Source of the DNA: Gemmatimonadaceae bacterium
Lineage (GTDB): Bacteria > Gemmatimonadota > Gemmatimonadetes > Gemmatimonadales > Gemmatimonadaceae
Assembly (NCBI GenBank): GCA_040882285.1
Contig: JBBEBQ010000014.1
Location: forward strand, 1-64,000
DNA: 64,000 nt
Direction of reading: 5' to 3'
The translations under genes were made by a program, and so were the position numbers. The notes beneath the pieces are model-generated. The model ran no database searches. It was not told the origin of the DNA and saw only the letters and a program-made list of their open reading frames with translations. Shown in pieces: positions 6,909-15,071 of this stretch (positions are counted from its first letter, which is position 1; the number at the start of each line of letters is the position of its first letter).

Positions 6909-7433
6909 ATGCTGTCGTTCGACATCCGGTCACTTGCAGCGCACGCGGCACAGGTCGCGGGCACTCTGGACCCCGACGATCCGATCTGGGAGGAGGGCGA
7001 CCAGCGACCCGCCGGACCGGTCCGTGTGGAAGGCAGGCTTTCGCCCGCCGGGCACTCGCGCTTTTATCTGAGCGGACGCATGAGCGGGAAGGTCGCGCTG
7101 GAATGCAGGCGGTGCCTGACGGACGTCACCGAAGAGGTTAGCGACGAGCTGCACGCTGTCTTCGCGCCGACCGGCGACACTGAAGTGGATGACCCGGACG
7201 TGTTCGAGTTCGATCCGCAGGCGCGTGATCTGGATCTGCGTGCGGCAGTGCGCGAGAGCTGGCTGCTCGCCGTACCGGCGTTCGCGGAGTGCAGGGAAGA
7301 CTGTAAAGGTCTGTGCCCCACGTGCGGCGCCGACCTGAACGAAGGCGAGTGCGGTTGCGAGCCCGCGCGCGACTCGCGCTGGGACGCACTGAGAAAACCG
7401 GCGGGCCGAATGGCCGCGCCCGGCGACAACTGA
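6909..7433 (+). CDS. yceD: YceD family (DUF177) metal-binding protein
   Basis: This 174-residue protein has a CRRC pair (CRRCLTDVTEEV) and a C-terminal Cys cluster CREDCKGLCPTCGADLNEGECGC, as in the DUF177 family. YceD is almost always encoded just before rpmF and plsX, as here, and is required for 23S rRNA accumulation in plants and some bacteria. The Cys cluster suggests a zinc ribbon. The exact molecular activity is not settled. Confidence 0.88.
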   Translation: MLSFDIRSLAAHAAQVAGTLDPDDPIWEEGDQRPAGPVRVEGRLSPAGHSRFYLSGRMSGKVALECRRCLTDVTEEVSDELHAVFAPTGDTEVDDPDVFEFDPQARDLDLRAAVRESWLLAVPAFAECREDCKGLCPTCGADLNEGECGCEPARDSRWDALRKPAGRMAAPGDN

Positions 7434-7486
7434 CCGACATACCAAGCTCGGAAGCCCCCGCTTCCGACTCACACCGAGCATAAGAA

Positions 7487-7669
7487 ATGGCCGTCCCGAA
7501 AAGACGTACCTCCAAGCGGAAGAAGCGCGCGCGCAACACGCACAAGAAGGCGAAGCCCGTGGCGATACAGTCGTGTCCGCGCTGCCAGGCAATGAAGCGC
7601 CCGCACCACGTGTGCGAGGAGTGCGGCTACTACGACGGCGAGCAGCGGGTAGCGGCTAAGGAAGCCTGA
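7487..7669 (+). CDS. rpmF: 50S ribosomal protein L32
   Basis: This 60-residue basic protein begins MAVPKRRTSKRKKRARNTHKK, the diagnostic L32 N-terminus. It keeps the zinc-ribbon cysteines CPRCQAMKRPHHVCEECGYY (CxxC...CxxC form, the zinc-binding paralogue type). It sits between yceD and plsX, the conserved order. PlsX starts one base after its stop. Confidence 0.97.
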   Translation: MAVPKRRTSKRKKRARNTHKKAKPVAIQSCPRCQAMKRPHHVCEECGYYDGEQRVAAKEA

Positions 7670-7670
7670 G

Positions 7671-8708
7671 TTGGCCCGCATCGCGTTGGACGCCATGGGC
7701 GGGGACTTCGCTCCCCGTGCACCGTTGGCCGGCGCGCTCCAGGCCCTGCGCGAAACCGATTCCGATCTCTCCATACAATTAGTAGGCAAGACCGGCGTCG
7801 TAGCCGCCGAGCTCGATTCGCTCCTCAAGGGCGACCACTCGGCGGACGCGAAACATCGCCACCGCATAGAGATCGTCGAAGCGCCCGAAGTCATCGAGAT
7901 GTCGGACAAGCCGAGCGCGGTCGTCCGCGGTAAGCCCAACAACTCGATGTCGGTCGGACTCAAGCTGCAGCTCGAATCCCGGTCCGACGCGTTCGTGTCG
8001 GCGGGGAACACCGGCGCGCAGATGGCCGCGTCCGCGATGCTGCTCAAGCTGCATCCGGGGCTCACTCGTCCGGCCATAGCCACGGCATTTCCGACGCGCC
8101 GCCAGCCCGTGGTCGTGCTCGACGCGGGCGCGAACGTGGACTGCTCTGTCCGCGAGCTGCTGCAGTTCGCCTGGCTCGGCGCCGTGTACGCGGAGTGCGT
8201 GCTCGGCAGGAGCAATCCGGCCGTGGGGCTGCTGAGCATCGGCGAGGAAGCGGAGAAGGGAAACGCCGTCGTGAAAGAAGCGAACGCCGCATTCGCGACC
8301 GCGGGCTTCAACTTCGTCGGCAACGTCGAGGGCCGGGACATTCCGGCGGGCGAGTGCGCGCGGGGTCCGATCGACGTCGTGGTGTGCGACGGCTTCGTCG
8401 GCAACGTCGTGCTCAAGTTCTACGAGGGCGTGATGCCGATGGTGCTCGAGGTCCTGCAGCAGCAGGGGATCGACCGGAGCCAGCTCAAGGACGTGATCCG
8501 CACCTTCGACGCCTCCGAGTACGGCGGCGCCCCGCTGCTCGGCGTCCGCGGCATCAGCATGATCTGCCACGGCAACTCCACGCCGCGCGCGATCGCGAAC
8601 GCGCTCAAGGCTGCCGCCCGTGCGGCCGACTCGGGAATGAACGCGCTGATCGGCGAGCGGCTGACGAGCATGGCGAACGCCGCGCTGGCGGCGGGGTCGG
8701 TGGCGTGA
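7671..8708 (+). CDS. plsX: phosphate acyltransferase PlsX
   Basis: This 345-residue protein converts acyl-ACP to acyl-phosphate, the first step of the PlsX/PlsY route to phosphatidic acid; plsY is at 54759-55403. The start MARIALDAMGGDFAP is the family signature and fixes a TTG start at 7671. NNSMSVGLKL, SAGNTGAQMA and the C-terminal GAPLLGVRGISMICHGNS are all present. It overlaps fabH by four bases (GTGA), so the two are probably coupled. Confidence 0.96.
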   Translation: MARIALDAMGGDFAPRAPLAGALQALRETDSDLSIQLVGKTGVVAAELDSLLKGDHSADAKHRHRIEIVEAPEVIEMSDKPSAVVRGKPNNSMSVGLKLQLESRSDAFVSAGNTGAQMAASAMLLKLHPGLTRPAIATAFPTRRQPVVVLDAGANVDCSVRELLQFAWLGAVYAECVLGRSNPAVGLLSIGEEAEKGNAVVKEANAAFATAGFNFVGNVEGRDIPAGECARGPIDVVVCDGFVGNVVLKFYEGVMPMVLEVLQQQGIDRSQLKDVIRTFDASEYGGAPLLGVRGISMICHGNSTPRAIANALKAAARAADSGMNALIGERLTSMANAALAAGSVA

Positions 8709-9694
8709 AGCGGCCTATCGCCGCGATCGCGGGCACGGGCCGCGGGATCCCGTCTACGGTCGTCACGAACTACGACTTCCCGGCGATGGGCATCGACACC
8801 ACGCACGAATGGATCGTCGAGCGCACCGGGATAGTCGAGCGGCACCTGGCCAAGGAGGGCGAGACTACCTGCTCGATGGCGACGGACGCGGGGCGCATCG
8901 CGATGGAGAGGGCGGGCGTCCACCCGGGGGAGCTCGACACGATCATACTCGCCACCGCCACGCCCGATCGTCTGCTCCCGTCCACCGCGGTGGACGTGCA
9001 GGCATCGCTGGGCGCGTCGCGCGCGTCGGCGTTCGATCTGTCGGCCGCGTGCTCGGGGTGGCTGTACGGCATGACCGTGGCCGAAGGAATGATCATGTCC
9101 GGCGTGGTCGAGACCGCGCTCGTGATCGGCGCGGAGAAGATGAGCTCGATCGTGGACTGGCAGGACCGCTCCACGTGCGTGCTGTTCGGCGACGGTGCCG
9201 GGGCCGTGGTGCTCAAGCGCGCGAAGACCGGCAAGGGAATTCTGTCGGCGTACTTGCGCAGCGACGGAACGCTCGCGGAGCTGCTGTACCGGCCCGAAGG
9301 CGGCGCAACCGTCCCGATAACCGCGGACGTGCTCGAGCGCCGCAGCCACCTGGTGAAGATGGCCGGACGGGAGGTGTTCAAGCACGCCGTGCGCTCGATG
9401 TCCGACGCGGCCGATCGCGCGCTCGACGGCGCCCGTCTCACCGGCGCCGACATCGACCTGCTCATCCCGCACCAGGCCAACACGCGGATCATCGAGGCGA
9501 CGGCCAAGCACGCCGGTATCTCGATGGACAAGGTGTACGTCAACGTGGACCGGTACGGCAACACTTCGTCCGCGTCGATCCCGATCGCGATAGACGAGGC
9601 GATCGAGACCGGGCGGATCAAGGAAGGATCCACGGTGCTGCTGGTGGCGTTCGGCGCGGGCTTCACCTGGGCGTCGATGGTGGTGAGGTTTTGA
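8705..9694 (+). CDS. fabH: 3-oxoacyl-ACP synthase III
   Basis: This 329-residue condensing enzyme starts fatty acid synthesis from acetyl-CoA and malonyl-ACP. The start is GTG at 8705, overlapping the plsX stop (VKRPIAAIAGTGRGIPSTVV). The catalytic triad is visible: Cys116 in DLSAACSGWLYGM, His in LLIPHQANTRII (about residue 258) and Asn in VDRYGNTSSAS (about 288). The IERTGI-type motif is present as VERTGIVERH. After the stop comes a heptad-repeat element that runs up to the fabD start. Confidence 0.96.
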   Translation: MKRPIAAIAGTGRGIPSTVVTNYDFPAMGIDTTHEWIVERTGIVERHLAKEGETTCSMATDAGRIAMERAGVHPGELDTIILATATPDRLLPSTAVDVQASLGASRASAFDLSAACSGWLYGMTVAEGMIMSGVVETALVIGAEKMSSIVDWQDRSTCVLFGDGAGAVVLKRAKTGKGILSAYLRSDGTLAELLYRPEGGATVPITADVLERRSHLVKMAGREVFKHAVRSMSDAADRALDGARLTGADIDLLIPHQANTRIIEATAKHAGISMDKVYVNVDRYGNTSSASIPIAIDEAIETGRIKEGSTVLLVAFGAGFTWASMVVRF

Positions 9695-9700
9695 GAACAG

Positions 9701-9787
9701 CTATTGGCTATTGGCTATTGGCTGTTGGCAACCGCCGCGGGCGCATCGTGCAGTTGGCCAAGAGCCAATAGCCAACAGCCAACAGCT
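9701..9787. repeat. heptad inverted-repeat element between fabH and fabD
   Basis: The left arm has three exact CTATTGG units and one CTGTTGG (9701-9728). The right arm (9756-9787) has GGCCAAG, AGCCAAT, AGCCAAC, AGCCAAC and AGCT, the reverse complement of the left units. Both arms keep a strict 7-bp period and could form a long hairpin. The element begins six bases after the fabH stop and its last base touches the fabD ATG, leaving no ordinary Shine-Dalgarno sequence for fabD. Confidence 0.9.
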
Positions 9788-10720
9788 ATGTCGTTCATTC
9801 TCGTCTTCCCCGGTCAGGGCTCGCAGAAGCCCGGCATGGCCAAGGACCTCGCCGACGCGTTCCCGCGCGCGAAAGAGATGCTGCAGGAGATCGACGACGT
9901 GCTGGGCGCCCCGCTCAGCCGGCTGATGTTCGATGGGCCGGCCGACGAGCTGATGGCCACCCACAACGCGCAGCCCGCGCTGCTCGCCCACGGAGCCGTT
10001 GCGTGGGAGCTGGTGAAGGAGCGCATCGGCGCGGCGAGCGCCGCCGCCGGCCATTCGCTGGGCGAGCACACGGCGTATCACGCCGCCGAGTCGACCACGC
10101 TCGCCGACGCGGTTCGCATAGTGCGCACGCGAGGCGATCTCATGCACGAAGCCTGTGTCGCGCGCCCCGGTGCCATGGCAGCGATCCTCGGCGAGCTGTC
10201 CTCCTCGATCGCGGACATCTGCCTGCGCGCCTCCGAAGCGGGAGAGGTCGTGCCAGCCAACTACAACGCCGATTTTCAGGTCGTCGTGTCCGGCGAGATC
10301 GCCGGAGTCGAGCGGGCGATGGAGCTCGCCAAGCAGTCCGGCGCCAAGCGCGCGGTACGGCTGACCGTTGCGGGAGCATTTCACTCGCCGCTGATGAAGC
10401 CAGCGGAGAACGGGCTCCGGGAGGCGATCGAGTCGGCGACCTTCTCCGACCCCGCGTTTCCGGTCTACTCCAACGTCACCGCCGATGCGTGCACGACCGC
10501 TGCCTGCGGGCGCGAGATGCTGGTCAGACAGCTCACGGCGCCGGTGCGCTGGACGGACCAGGTACGGAACATGGCAGCCGCGTACCCGGACGCGACCTGG
10601 ATCGAGCTGGGCCCGGGCAACGTGCTGAGCAGCCTCATCTCGCGCGCGGTCGACGGAGCGCGCACCGCCACGTGCGGCACGCCGGCGGACATCGACAAAC
10701 TCTTCGCCACCATCCAGTGA
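9788..10720 (+). CDS. fabD: malonyl-CoA:ACP transacylase
   Basis: This 310-residue enzyme loads malonyl groups onto ACP. FVFPGQG-type start (ILVFPGQGSQKPGMA), the nucleophile motif AAGHSLGEHTAYHAA (Ser about 92) and the catalytic His in VAGAFHSPLM are present. The ATG at 9788 matches the family start exactly; an upstream in-frame extension would run through the repeat element and is rejected. The stop overlaps the fabG start (TGATG). Confidence 0.96.
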   Translation: MSFILVFPGQGSQKPGMAKDLADAFPRAKEMLQEIDDVLGAPLSRLMFDGPADELMATHNAQPALLAHGAVAWELVKERIGAASAAAGHSLGEHTAYHAAESTTLADAVRIVRTRGDLMHEACVARPGAMAAILGELSSSIADICLRASEAGEVVPANYNADFQVVVSGEIAGVERAMELAKQSGAKRAVRLTVAGAFHSPLMKPAENGLREAIESATFSDPAFPVYSNVTADACTTAACGREMLVRQLTAPVRWTDQVRNMAAAYPDATWIELGPGNVLSSLISRAVDGARTATCGTPADIDKLFATIQ

Positions 10721-11457
10721 TGCAGCTAGATCTTTCCAACAGAGTCGCGCTGGTGACCGGCAGCACCCGCGGAATCGGCCGCGACATCGCGCAGACGCTC
10801 GCTGAGTGCGGCGCCAGGGTCGCCGTCACCGGACGCGATCTCGCGCGGGCGGAAGAGGTGGCCGGAGCGATCGGTCCCGGAGCGGGCGGATTCGCCGCCG
10901 ACATGGCGGACAGTGCGGGGGTGGCCAGGCTCGTGGCGGACGTCGAGGAGCGGATCGGACCGATCGACATCCTGGTCAACAACGCCGGCCTCACGCGGGA
11001 CAACATCGTCGTGCGGTTGAAGGACGAAGACTGGGACGAGGTGCTGAACGCGAACCTGCGCGGCGCGTTCGTCGCTACGCGCGCCGCCTCGCGCGGCATG
11101 ATGAAGCGCCGCTGGGGCCGGATCATCAACATCTCCAGCGTCGTGGGTCTGATGGGGAACAAGGGCCAGGCGAACTACGCCGCGAGCAAAGCCGGGCTGA
11201 TCGCGCTGACCAAGTCCGTCGCCAAGGAGCTGGGCTCGCGCAACGTCCTGGTGAACGCCATCGCGCCCGGCTTCATCGAGACCGAGATGACCGAATCGAT
11301 GACCGCCGACGCCCGCTCGGGGCTCACCGCCATGATCCCGCTGGAGCGGCTGGGCAAGCCGCGGGACGTGTCCGCGATGGTCGCGTTCCTCGCGTCGGAG
11401 CACGCGTCCTACATCACCGGGCAGGTGTTCGTCGTAGACGGTGGAATGGTCATGTAA
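10720..11457 (+). CDS. fabG: 3-oxoacyl-ACP reductase
   Basis: This 245-residue short-chain dehydrogenase reduces 3-oxoacyl-ACP with NADPH. The Rossmann motif TGSTRGIG (residues about 12-19), NNAG, the catalytic Ser in NISSVVG and YAASKAG (Tyr-x-x-x-Lys) are all present, as is the C-terminal ITGQVFVVDGGMVM. It lies between fabD and acpP, which fixes the assignment among SDR enzymes. Confidence 0.96.
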   Translation: MQLDLSNRVALVTGSTRGIGRDIAQTLAECGARVAVTGRDLARAEEVAGAIGPGAGGFAADMADSAGVARLVADVEERIGPIDILVNNAGLTRDNIVVRLKDEDWDEVLNANLRGAFVATRAASRGMMKRRWGRIINISSVVGLMGNKGQANYAASKAGLIALTKSVAKELGSRNVLVNAIAPGFIETEMTESMTADARSGLTAMIPLERLGKPRDVSAMVAFLASEHASYITGQVFVVDGGMVM

Positions 11458-11525
11458 TGCACCTGCCGGTATGTATATTTCGCAGTCAGAATCACTCCGA
11501 ACCACCGGCTGCACGCGCTGTTGCA

Positions 11526-11553
11526 AGTCACTAGTCACTAGTCACTAGTCACC
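11526..11553. repeat. heptad tandem repeat upstream of acpP
   Basis: Four 7-bp units in a row: AGTCACT three times and AGTCACC once, exactly 28 bp. It lies 17 bp before the acpP ATG, and the AGAGAGGAA ribosome site follows it. The same unit occurs at 18233-18360 and 50639-50686. No inverted partner arm is present here. Confidence 0.92.
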
Positions 11554-11570
11554 ATAGAGAGGAACCACCG

Positions 11571-11810
11571 ATGGCCGATAACTCGAACAAGGTCAAGGAC
11601 ATCATCGAGAAGGAGCTCGGAGTCGAGCGCGAGAAGCTGACGAACGAAGCGAGCTTCATCGAAGACCTTGGCGCCGACAGCCTGGACATCGTCGAGCTGG
11701 TGATGGAGTTCGAGAAGGAGTTCAACATCGACATCCCCGACGAGGACGCCGAGAAGCTCCGCACGGTCGGTGACGCGCTCGCCTATCTGAACGAGAAAAT
11801 CCCCGCGTAA
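11571..11810 (+). CDS. acpP: acyl carrier protein
   Basis: This 79-residue acidic protein carries acyl chains on phosphopantetheine. The attachment site is Ser37 in [21 protein letters not shown], the classic motif. An AGAGAGGAACCACCG leader supplies the ribosome site. Its TAA overlaps the fabF ATG by one base. Confidence 0.97.
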   Translation: MADNSNKVKDIIEKELGVEREKLTNEASFIEDLGADSLDIVELVMEFEKEFNIDIPDEDAEKLRTVGDALAYLNEKIPA

Positions 11811-13057
11811 TGAGACGTCGTGTCGTCGTTACCGGTCTCGGGGCGCTCACGCCCGTCGGCAACGACGTACCGTCGATGTGGCAGGCGCTCGTCGACGGCG
11901 CCTCGGGAACCGCGCCGATCACCAAGTTCGACGCGTCCAGCTTCCCGGTCCGGTTCGCCGCCGAGCTGAAAGGCTTCGATCCGGCGCAGTACATGGATCG
12001 CAAGGAGATCAAGCGCGCGGACCCGTACACGCAGTACGCGGTGTCGGCGTCCAAGCAGGCGATGCAGGACGCGGGGCTCGAGGGCGGCGTCAACGGCTAC
12101 GACCCCGACCGCATCGGCGTCATCCTCGGCAGCGGTACCGGCGGACTCAAGAGCTTCGAGGAGCAGCACGACGTCTACCGCGAGCGCGGGCCGAGCAAGA
12201 TCAGCCCGTTCTTCATCCCGATGTTCATCACGGACATCGCGGCCGGCATCGTCTCCATGCAGTTCAACGCCAAGGGGCCAAACTACGCCACCGTATCGGC
12301 TTGCGCGACCGCGGCTCATGCAATAGGTGATGCGTTCCGGACCATCCAGTACGGCGACGCCGACGTGATGATCTGCGGCGGATCGGAAGCGGCGGTGACG
12401 CCGATGGCCATCGCCGGCTTCGCGAACATGAAGGCGCTGTCGGAGCGCAACGAGTCACCGGAGACCGCCTCGCGTCCGTTCGACATGACGCGCGACGGAT
12501 TCGTGATGGGCGAAGGCGCCGGTGTGGTCATACTGGAGGAGCTGGAGCATGCGCTCAAGCGGGGCGCGCGAATCTACGCCGAGGTGGCGGGCTACGGCGC
12601 CACGGGCGACGCGTATCACCTCACCGCGCCCGCGCCCGACGGCGAGGGCGCCCAGCGGGCGATGAAGCGCGCGCTGAGCGACGGCGGGCTCATTCCGGCC
12701 GACGTGCAGTACATCAACGCGCACGGCACTTCGACTCCGGCCAACGACCTCAACGAGACCCGCGCGATCAAGGCGGTCTTCGGGGAGCACGCCGCGGGGA
12801 TCAACGTCAGCTCCACCAAGTCGTCCACCGGCCACATGCTCGGCGCCGCCGGCGCGATCGAGTTCATCGTCAGCACGCTCGCGGTCCGGGAAGGCATCAT
12901 CCCGCCGACCATCAACTACGAGACGCCCGATCCGGAGTGCGATCTGAACTACACTCCCAACTCCCCGGTGCGCCGCGAGGTGAGCGTCGCGATCAGCAAC
13001 AGTTTCGGATTCGGCGGGCACAACGTGTCGCTCGCCGTCCGCAAGTTCACGGGCTGA
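11810..13057 (+). CDS. fabF: 3-oxoacyl-ACP synthase II
   Basis: This 415-residue elongating condensing enzyme has the Cys-His-His triad: Cys165 in VSACATAAHAIGDA, His in NAHGTSTPANDLNE (about 305) and His in KSSTGHMLGAAGA (about 343). The start [17 protein letters not shown] and the glycine-rich end NSFGFGGHNVSLAVR are typical. It completes the fabH-fabD-fabG-acpP-fabF set. mqnE begins five bases after its stop, which links fatty acid and menaquinone genes in one transcript. Confidence 0.97.
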   Translation: MRRRVVVTGLGALTPVGNDVPSMWQALVDGASGTAPITKFDASSFPVRFAAELKGFDPAQYMDRKEIKRADPYTQYAVSASKQAMQDAGLEGGVNGYDPDRIGVILGSGTGGLKSFEEQHDVYRERGPSKISPFFIPMFITDIAAGIVSMQFNAKGPNYATVSACATAAHAIGDAFRTIQYGDADVMICGGSEAAVTPMAIAGFANMKALSERNESPETASRPFDMTRDGFVMGEGAGVVILEELEHALKRGARIYAEVAGYGATGDAYHLTAPAPDGEGAQRAMKRALSDGGLIPADVQYINAHGTSTPANDLNETRAIKAVFGEHAAGINVSSTKSSTGHMLGAAGAIEFIVSTLAVREGIIPPTINYETPDPECDLNYTPNSPVRREVSVAISNSFGFGGHNVSLAVRKFTG

Positions 13058-13062
13058 CAAAG

Positions 13063-14235
13063 GTGGCCGACCCCATCGCCTGTCCCGACCCGGCGCGGGT
13101 AGCGGACCCTGCGCTCCGGCGCGTCGCCGAGAAGCACGCGGCGGGGGAGCGCCTGAGCGGCGACGACGCGCTGGTGATGTTCCGCTCGCCCGACCTGCTG
13201 TCGCTCGGCAGGCTCGCCGATCACGCCAACCGCTCGCGGCACGGGGACGTGGTGACCTTCGCCGCGAACCAGCACATCAATCCAACCAACATCTGCATCC
13301 TGCGGAAGACGTGCGCGTTCTGCTCGTTCGCGCGGCTCCCCAAGGAACACGGCTCGTACCACTACACGTTGGACGAGGTCTGGGCGGAAGCGGCCGCGGC
13401 GGACACCGGACTGACGCGCGAGTTCCACATCGTGGGCGGCCTCGACATGAAGGCGGGGCTGCAGTACTACAGCGAGATCTTTCGCGGGCTCAAGCAGCGG
13501 TACCCGCGCGTGCACATCAAGGCGCTAACGGCGGTGGAGATCGCGCACATCTCGCGGATAGAAAAGATGTCCGTGCGGGACGTTTTGGTTGCGCTCCGGG
13601 AAGCGGGCCTCGATACCTTGCCCGGTGGGGGGGCCGAGGTGTTCGGCAAGGCGGTGCGCATGACCATCGCGGAGAAGAAGCTCGCGGGCTCCGACTGGAT
13701 CAACGTTCACCGCACGGCGCACCACCTCGGAATCCGCAGCAACTGCACGATGCTGTACGGCCACGTCGAGTCGCTCGAAGACCGGGTGGAGCATCTCACC
13801 ATGCTCCGCGACCTGCAGGACGAGACGGGCGGCTTTCTCGCTTACATCCCGCTCGCCTTCCACCCCGACCACAACCAGCTCGGCAGGGAGCTGGGGCGCG
13901 AAGGCACCGCGACCACCGGCTTCGACGACCTCCGCAACCTCGCGGTCGGCCGGCTCTTCCTTGACAACATCGACCACGTCAAGACGCACTGGATCATGGT
14001 CACGCCGGCGCTGTCGCAGACCTCGCTCTCGTTCGGCGTCAACGACCTCGAAGGCACGGTCGTGCGGGAGAAGGTCTATCACGAGGCGGGCGCGGAGACG
14101 GCGCAGTCGATGTCGCTGGACGAGATCCTGCGGCTGATCCGCGCGGCGGGGAAGGTTCCCGCCGAGCGCGACTCGCTGTACCGCGTCCTCCGCACGTTCG
14201 AGCCCGAGCCCGCCGGCGTGCCGGTGGCCGCGTGA
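13063..14235 (+). CDS. mqnE: aminofutalosine synthase MqnE (radical SAM)
   Basis: This 390-residue radical SAM enzyme would join the MqnA product with SAM to make aminofutalosine in the futalosine menaquinone pathway. Full-length match features: FAANQHINPTNIC, GLDTLPGGGAEVF, NVHRTAHHLGIRSNCTMLYGH and IPLAFHPDHNQL. The start is GTG at 13063, since further upstream the frame runs back into fabF. The cluster cysteines read C-ILRKT-C-AF-C, a C-x5-C-x2-C spacing rather than the textbook C-x3-C-x2-C. The stop overlaps the mqnA GTG. Confidence 0.92.
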   Translation: MADPIACPDPARVADPALRRVAEKHAAGERLSGDDALVMFRSPDLLSLGRLADHANRSRHGDVVTFAANQHINPTNICILRKTCAFCSFARLPKEHGSYHYTLDEVWAEAAAADTGLTREFHIVGGLDMKAGLQYYSEIFRGLKQRYPRVHIKALTAVEIAHISRIEKMSVRDVLVALREAGLDTLPGGGAEVFGKAVRMTIAEKKLAGSDWINVHRTAHHLGIRSNCTMLYGHVESLEDRVEHLTMLRDLQDETGGFLAYIPLAFHPDHNQLGRELGREGTATTGFDDLRNLAVGRLFLDNIDHVKTHWIMVTPALSQTSLSFGVNDLEGTVVREKVYHEAGAETAQSMSLDEILRLIRAAGKVPAERDSLYRVLRTFEPEPAGVPVAA

Positions 14236-15071
14236 TCACCCTCGGCAGGATCCCGTACATCAACTGCTACCCGGTCTACGGCGCGGTCGATCGCGGCGTC
14301 GTCCAGCTCGATGCCGAGCTGGTCACCGGAGTGCCGAGCGATCTGAACGCGAAGATGGCGGCGGGCGAGCTCGACATCAGCGTCGTCTCCGCGGTCGAGT
14401 ACGCGCGCGACTCCAACCGGTATCTGCTCCTCCCCGACCTGGCCATCTCGTGCGACGGGCCGGTTCAGAGCGTCGCGCTCTACTCCCGGCTCCCGGCGTC
14501 CGAGCTGACCGGACGCGACGTGCTGGTCAGCCGGAGCTCGATGACCAGCGTCGCTTTGCTCGAGCTGCTCTTCGAGAACTTCTGGCATGCCCGGCCGCGG
14601 TTCGTCCCCGGCGACGCGGAGCTGAGCGACGTGGAGGGGTTCGGCGCGGAAGATCACATCGCGCGGCTGGTTATCGGAGACGCGGCTCTGCTGCTCGGCG
14701 CGGGCGCCGGACCGCGCGTGCCGCGGTACGAGCACGCCTACGATCTGGGCGCGGCATGGAAGAGCTGGACCGGGCAGCCGTTCGTCTTCGCCGTGTGGGT
14801 GGCGCAGCGCACGACTCCGGTCAAGGATGCGCTCGCCGCGCACGCCGGACTCATTTTGGCCCGCGACTGGGGACTGGCCAACCTGCCGGCGCTCGCGACG
14901 CAGGCTTCCGCGGCGACGGGTGTCCCGGAGAGACGCTGCCTCGATTATCTGTCGGGGCTCGACTACGGCCTGTCGTATCCCCACCTCGCCGGGCTCACCG
15001 AGTTCTTTCGCCGGCTCGTCGACAAGGGCCGCGTACCGAACGGAACACTCACTTTTCTACCAGCCGCATGA
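14232..15071 (+). CDS. mqnA: chorismate dehydratase MqnA
   Basis: This 279-residue periplasmic-binding-protein-fold enzyme removes water from chorismate, the first step of the futalosine route. Family features: the start ITLGRIPYINCYPVYGAV, the VPSDLNAKMAAGELDISVVSAVEYA block, and SRSSMTSVALLELL. GTG start at 14232 overlaps the mqnE stop, and the stop overlaps the mqnC ATG. The order E-A-C within one operon strongly supports the assignment. Confidence 0.94.
   Translation: MITLGRIPYINCYPVYGAVDRGVVQLDAELVTGVPSDLNAKMAAGELDISVVSAVEYARDSNRYLLLPDLAISCDGPVQSVALYSRLPASELTGRDVLVSRSSMTSVALLELLFENFWHARPRFVPGDAELSDVEGFGAEDHIARLVIGDAALLLGAGAGPRVPRYEHAYDLGAAWKSWTGQPFVFAVWVAQRTTPVKDALAAHAGLILARDWGLANLPALATQASAATGVPERRCLDYLSGLDYGLSYPHLAGLTEFFRRLVDKGRVPNGTLTFLPAA

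Noticed and set aside
9704-9787. N-terminal extension of FabD upstream of 9788
   Set aside because: The extension is a translation of the heptad repeat (MAIGYWLLATAAG). The family start MSFILVFPGQGSQ at 9788 is exact.
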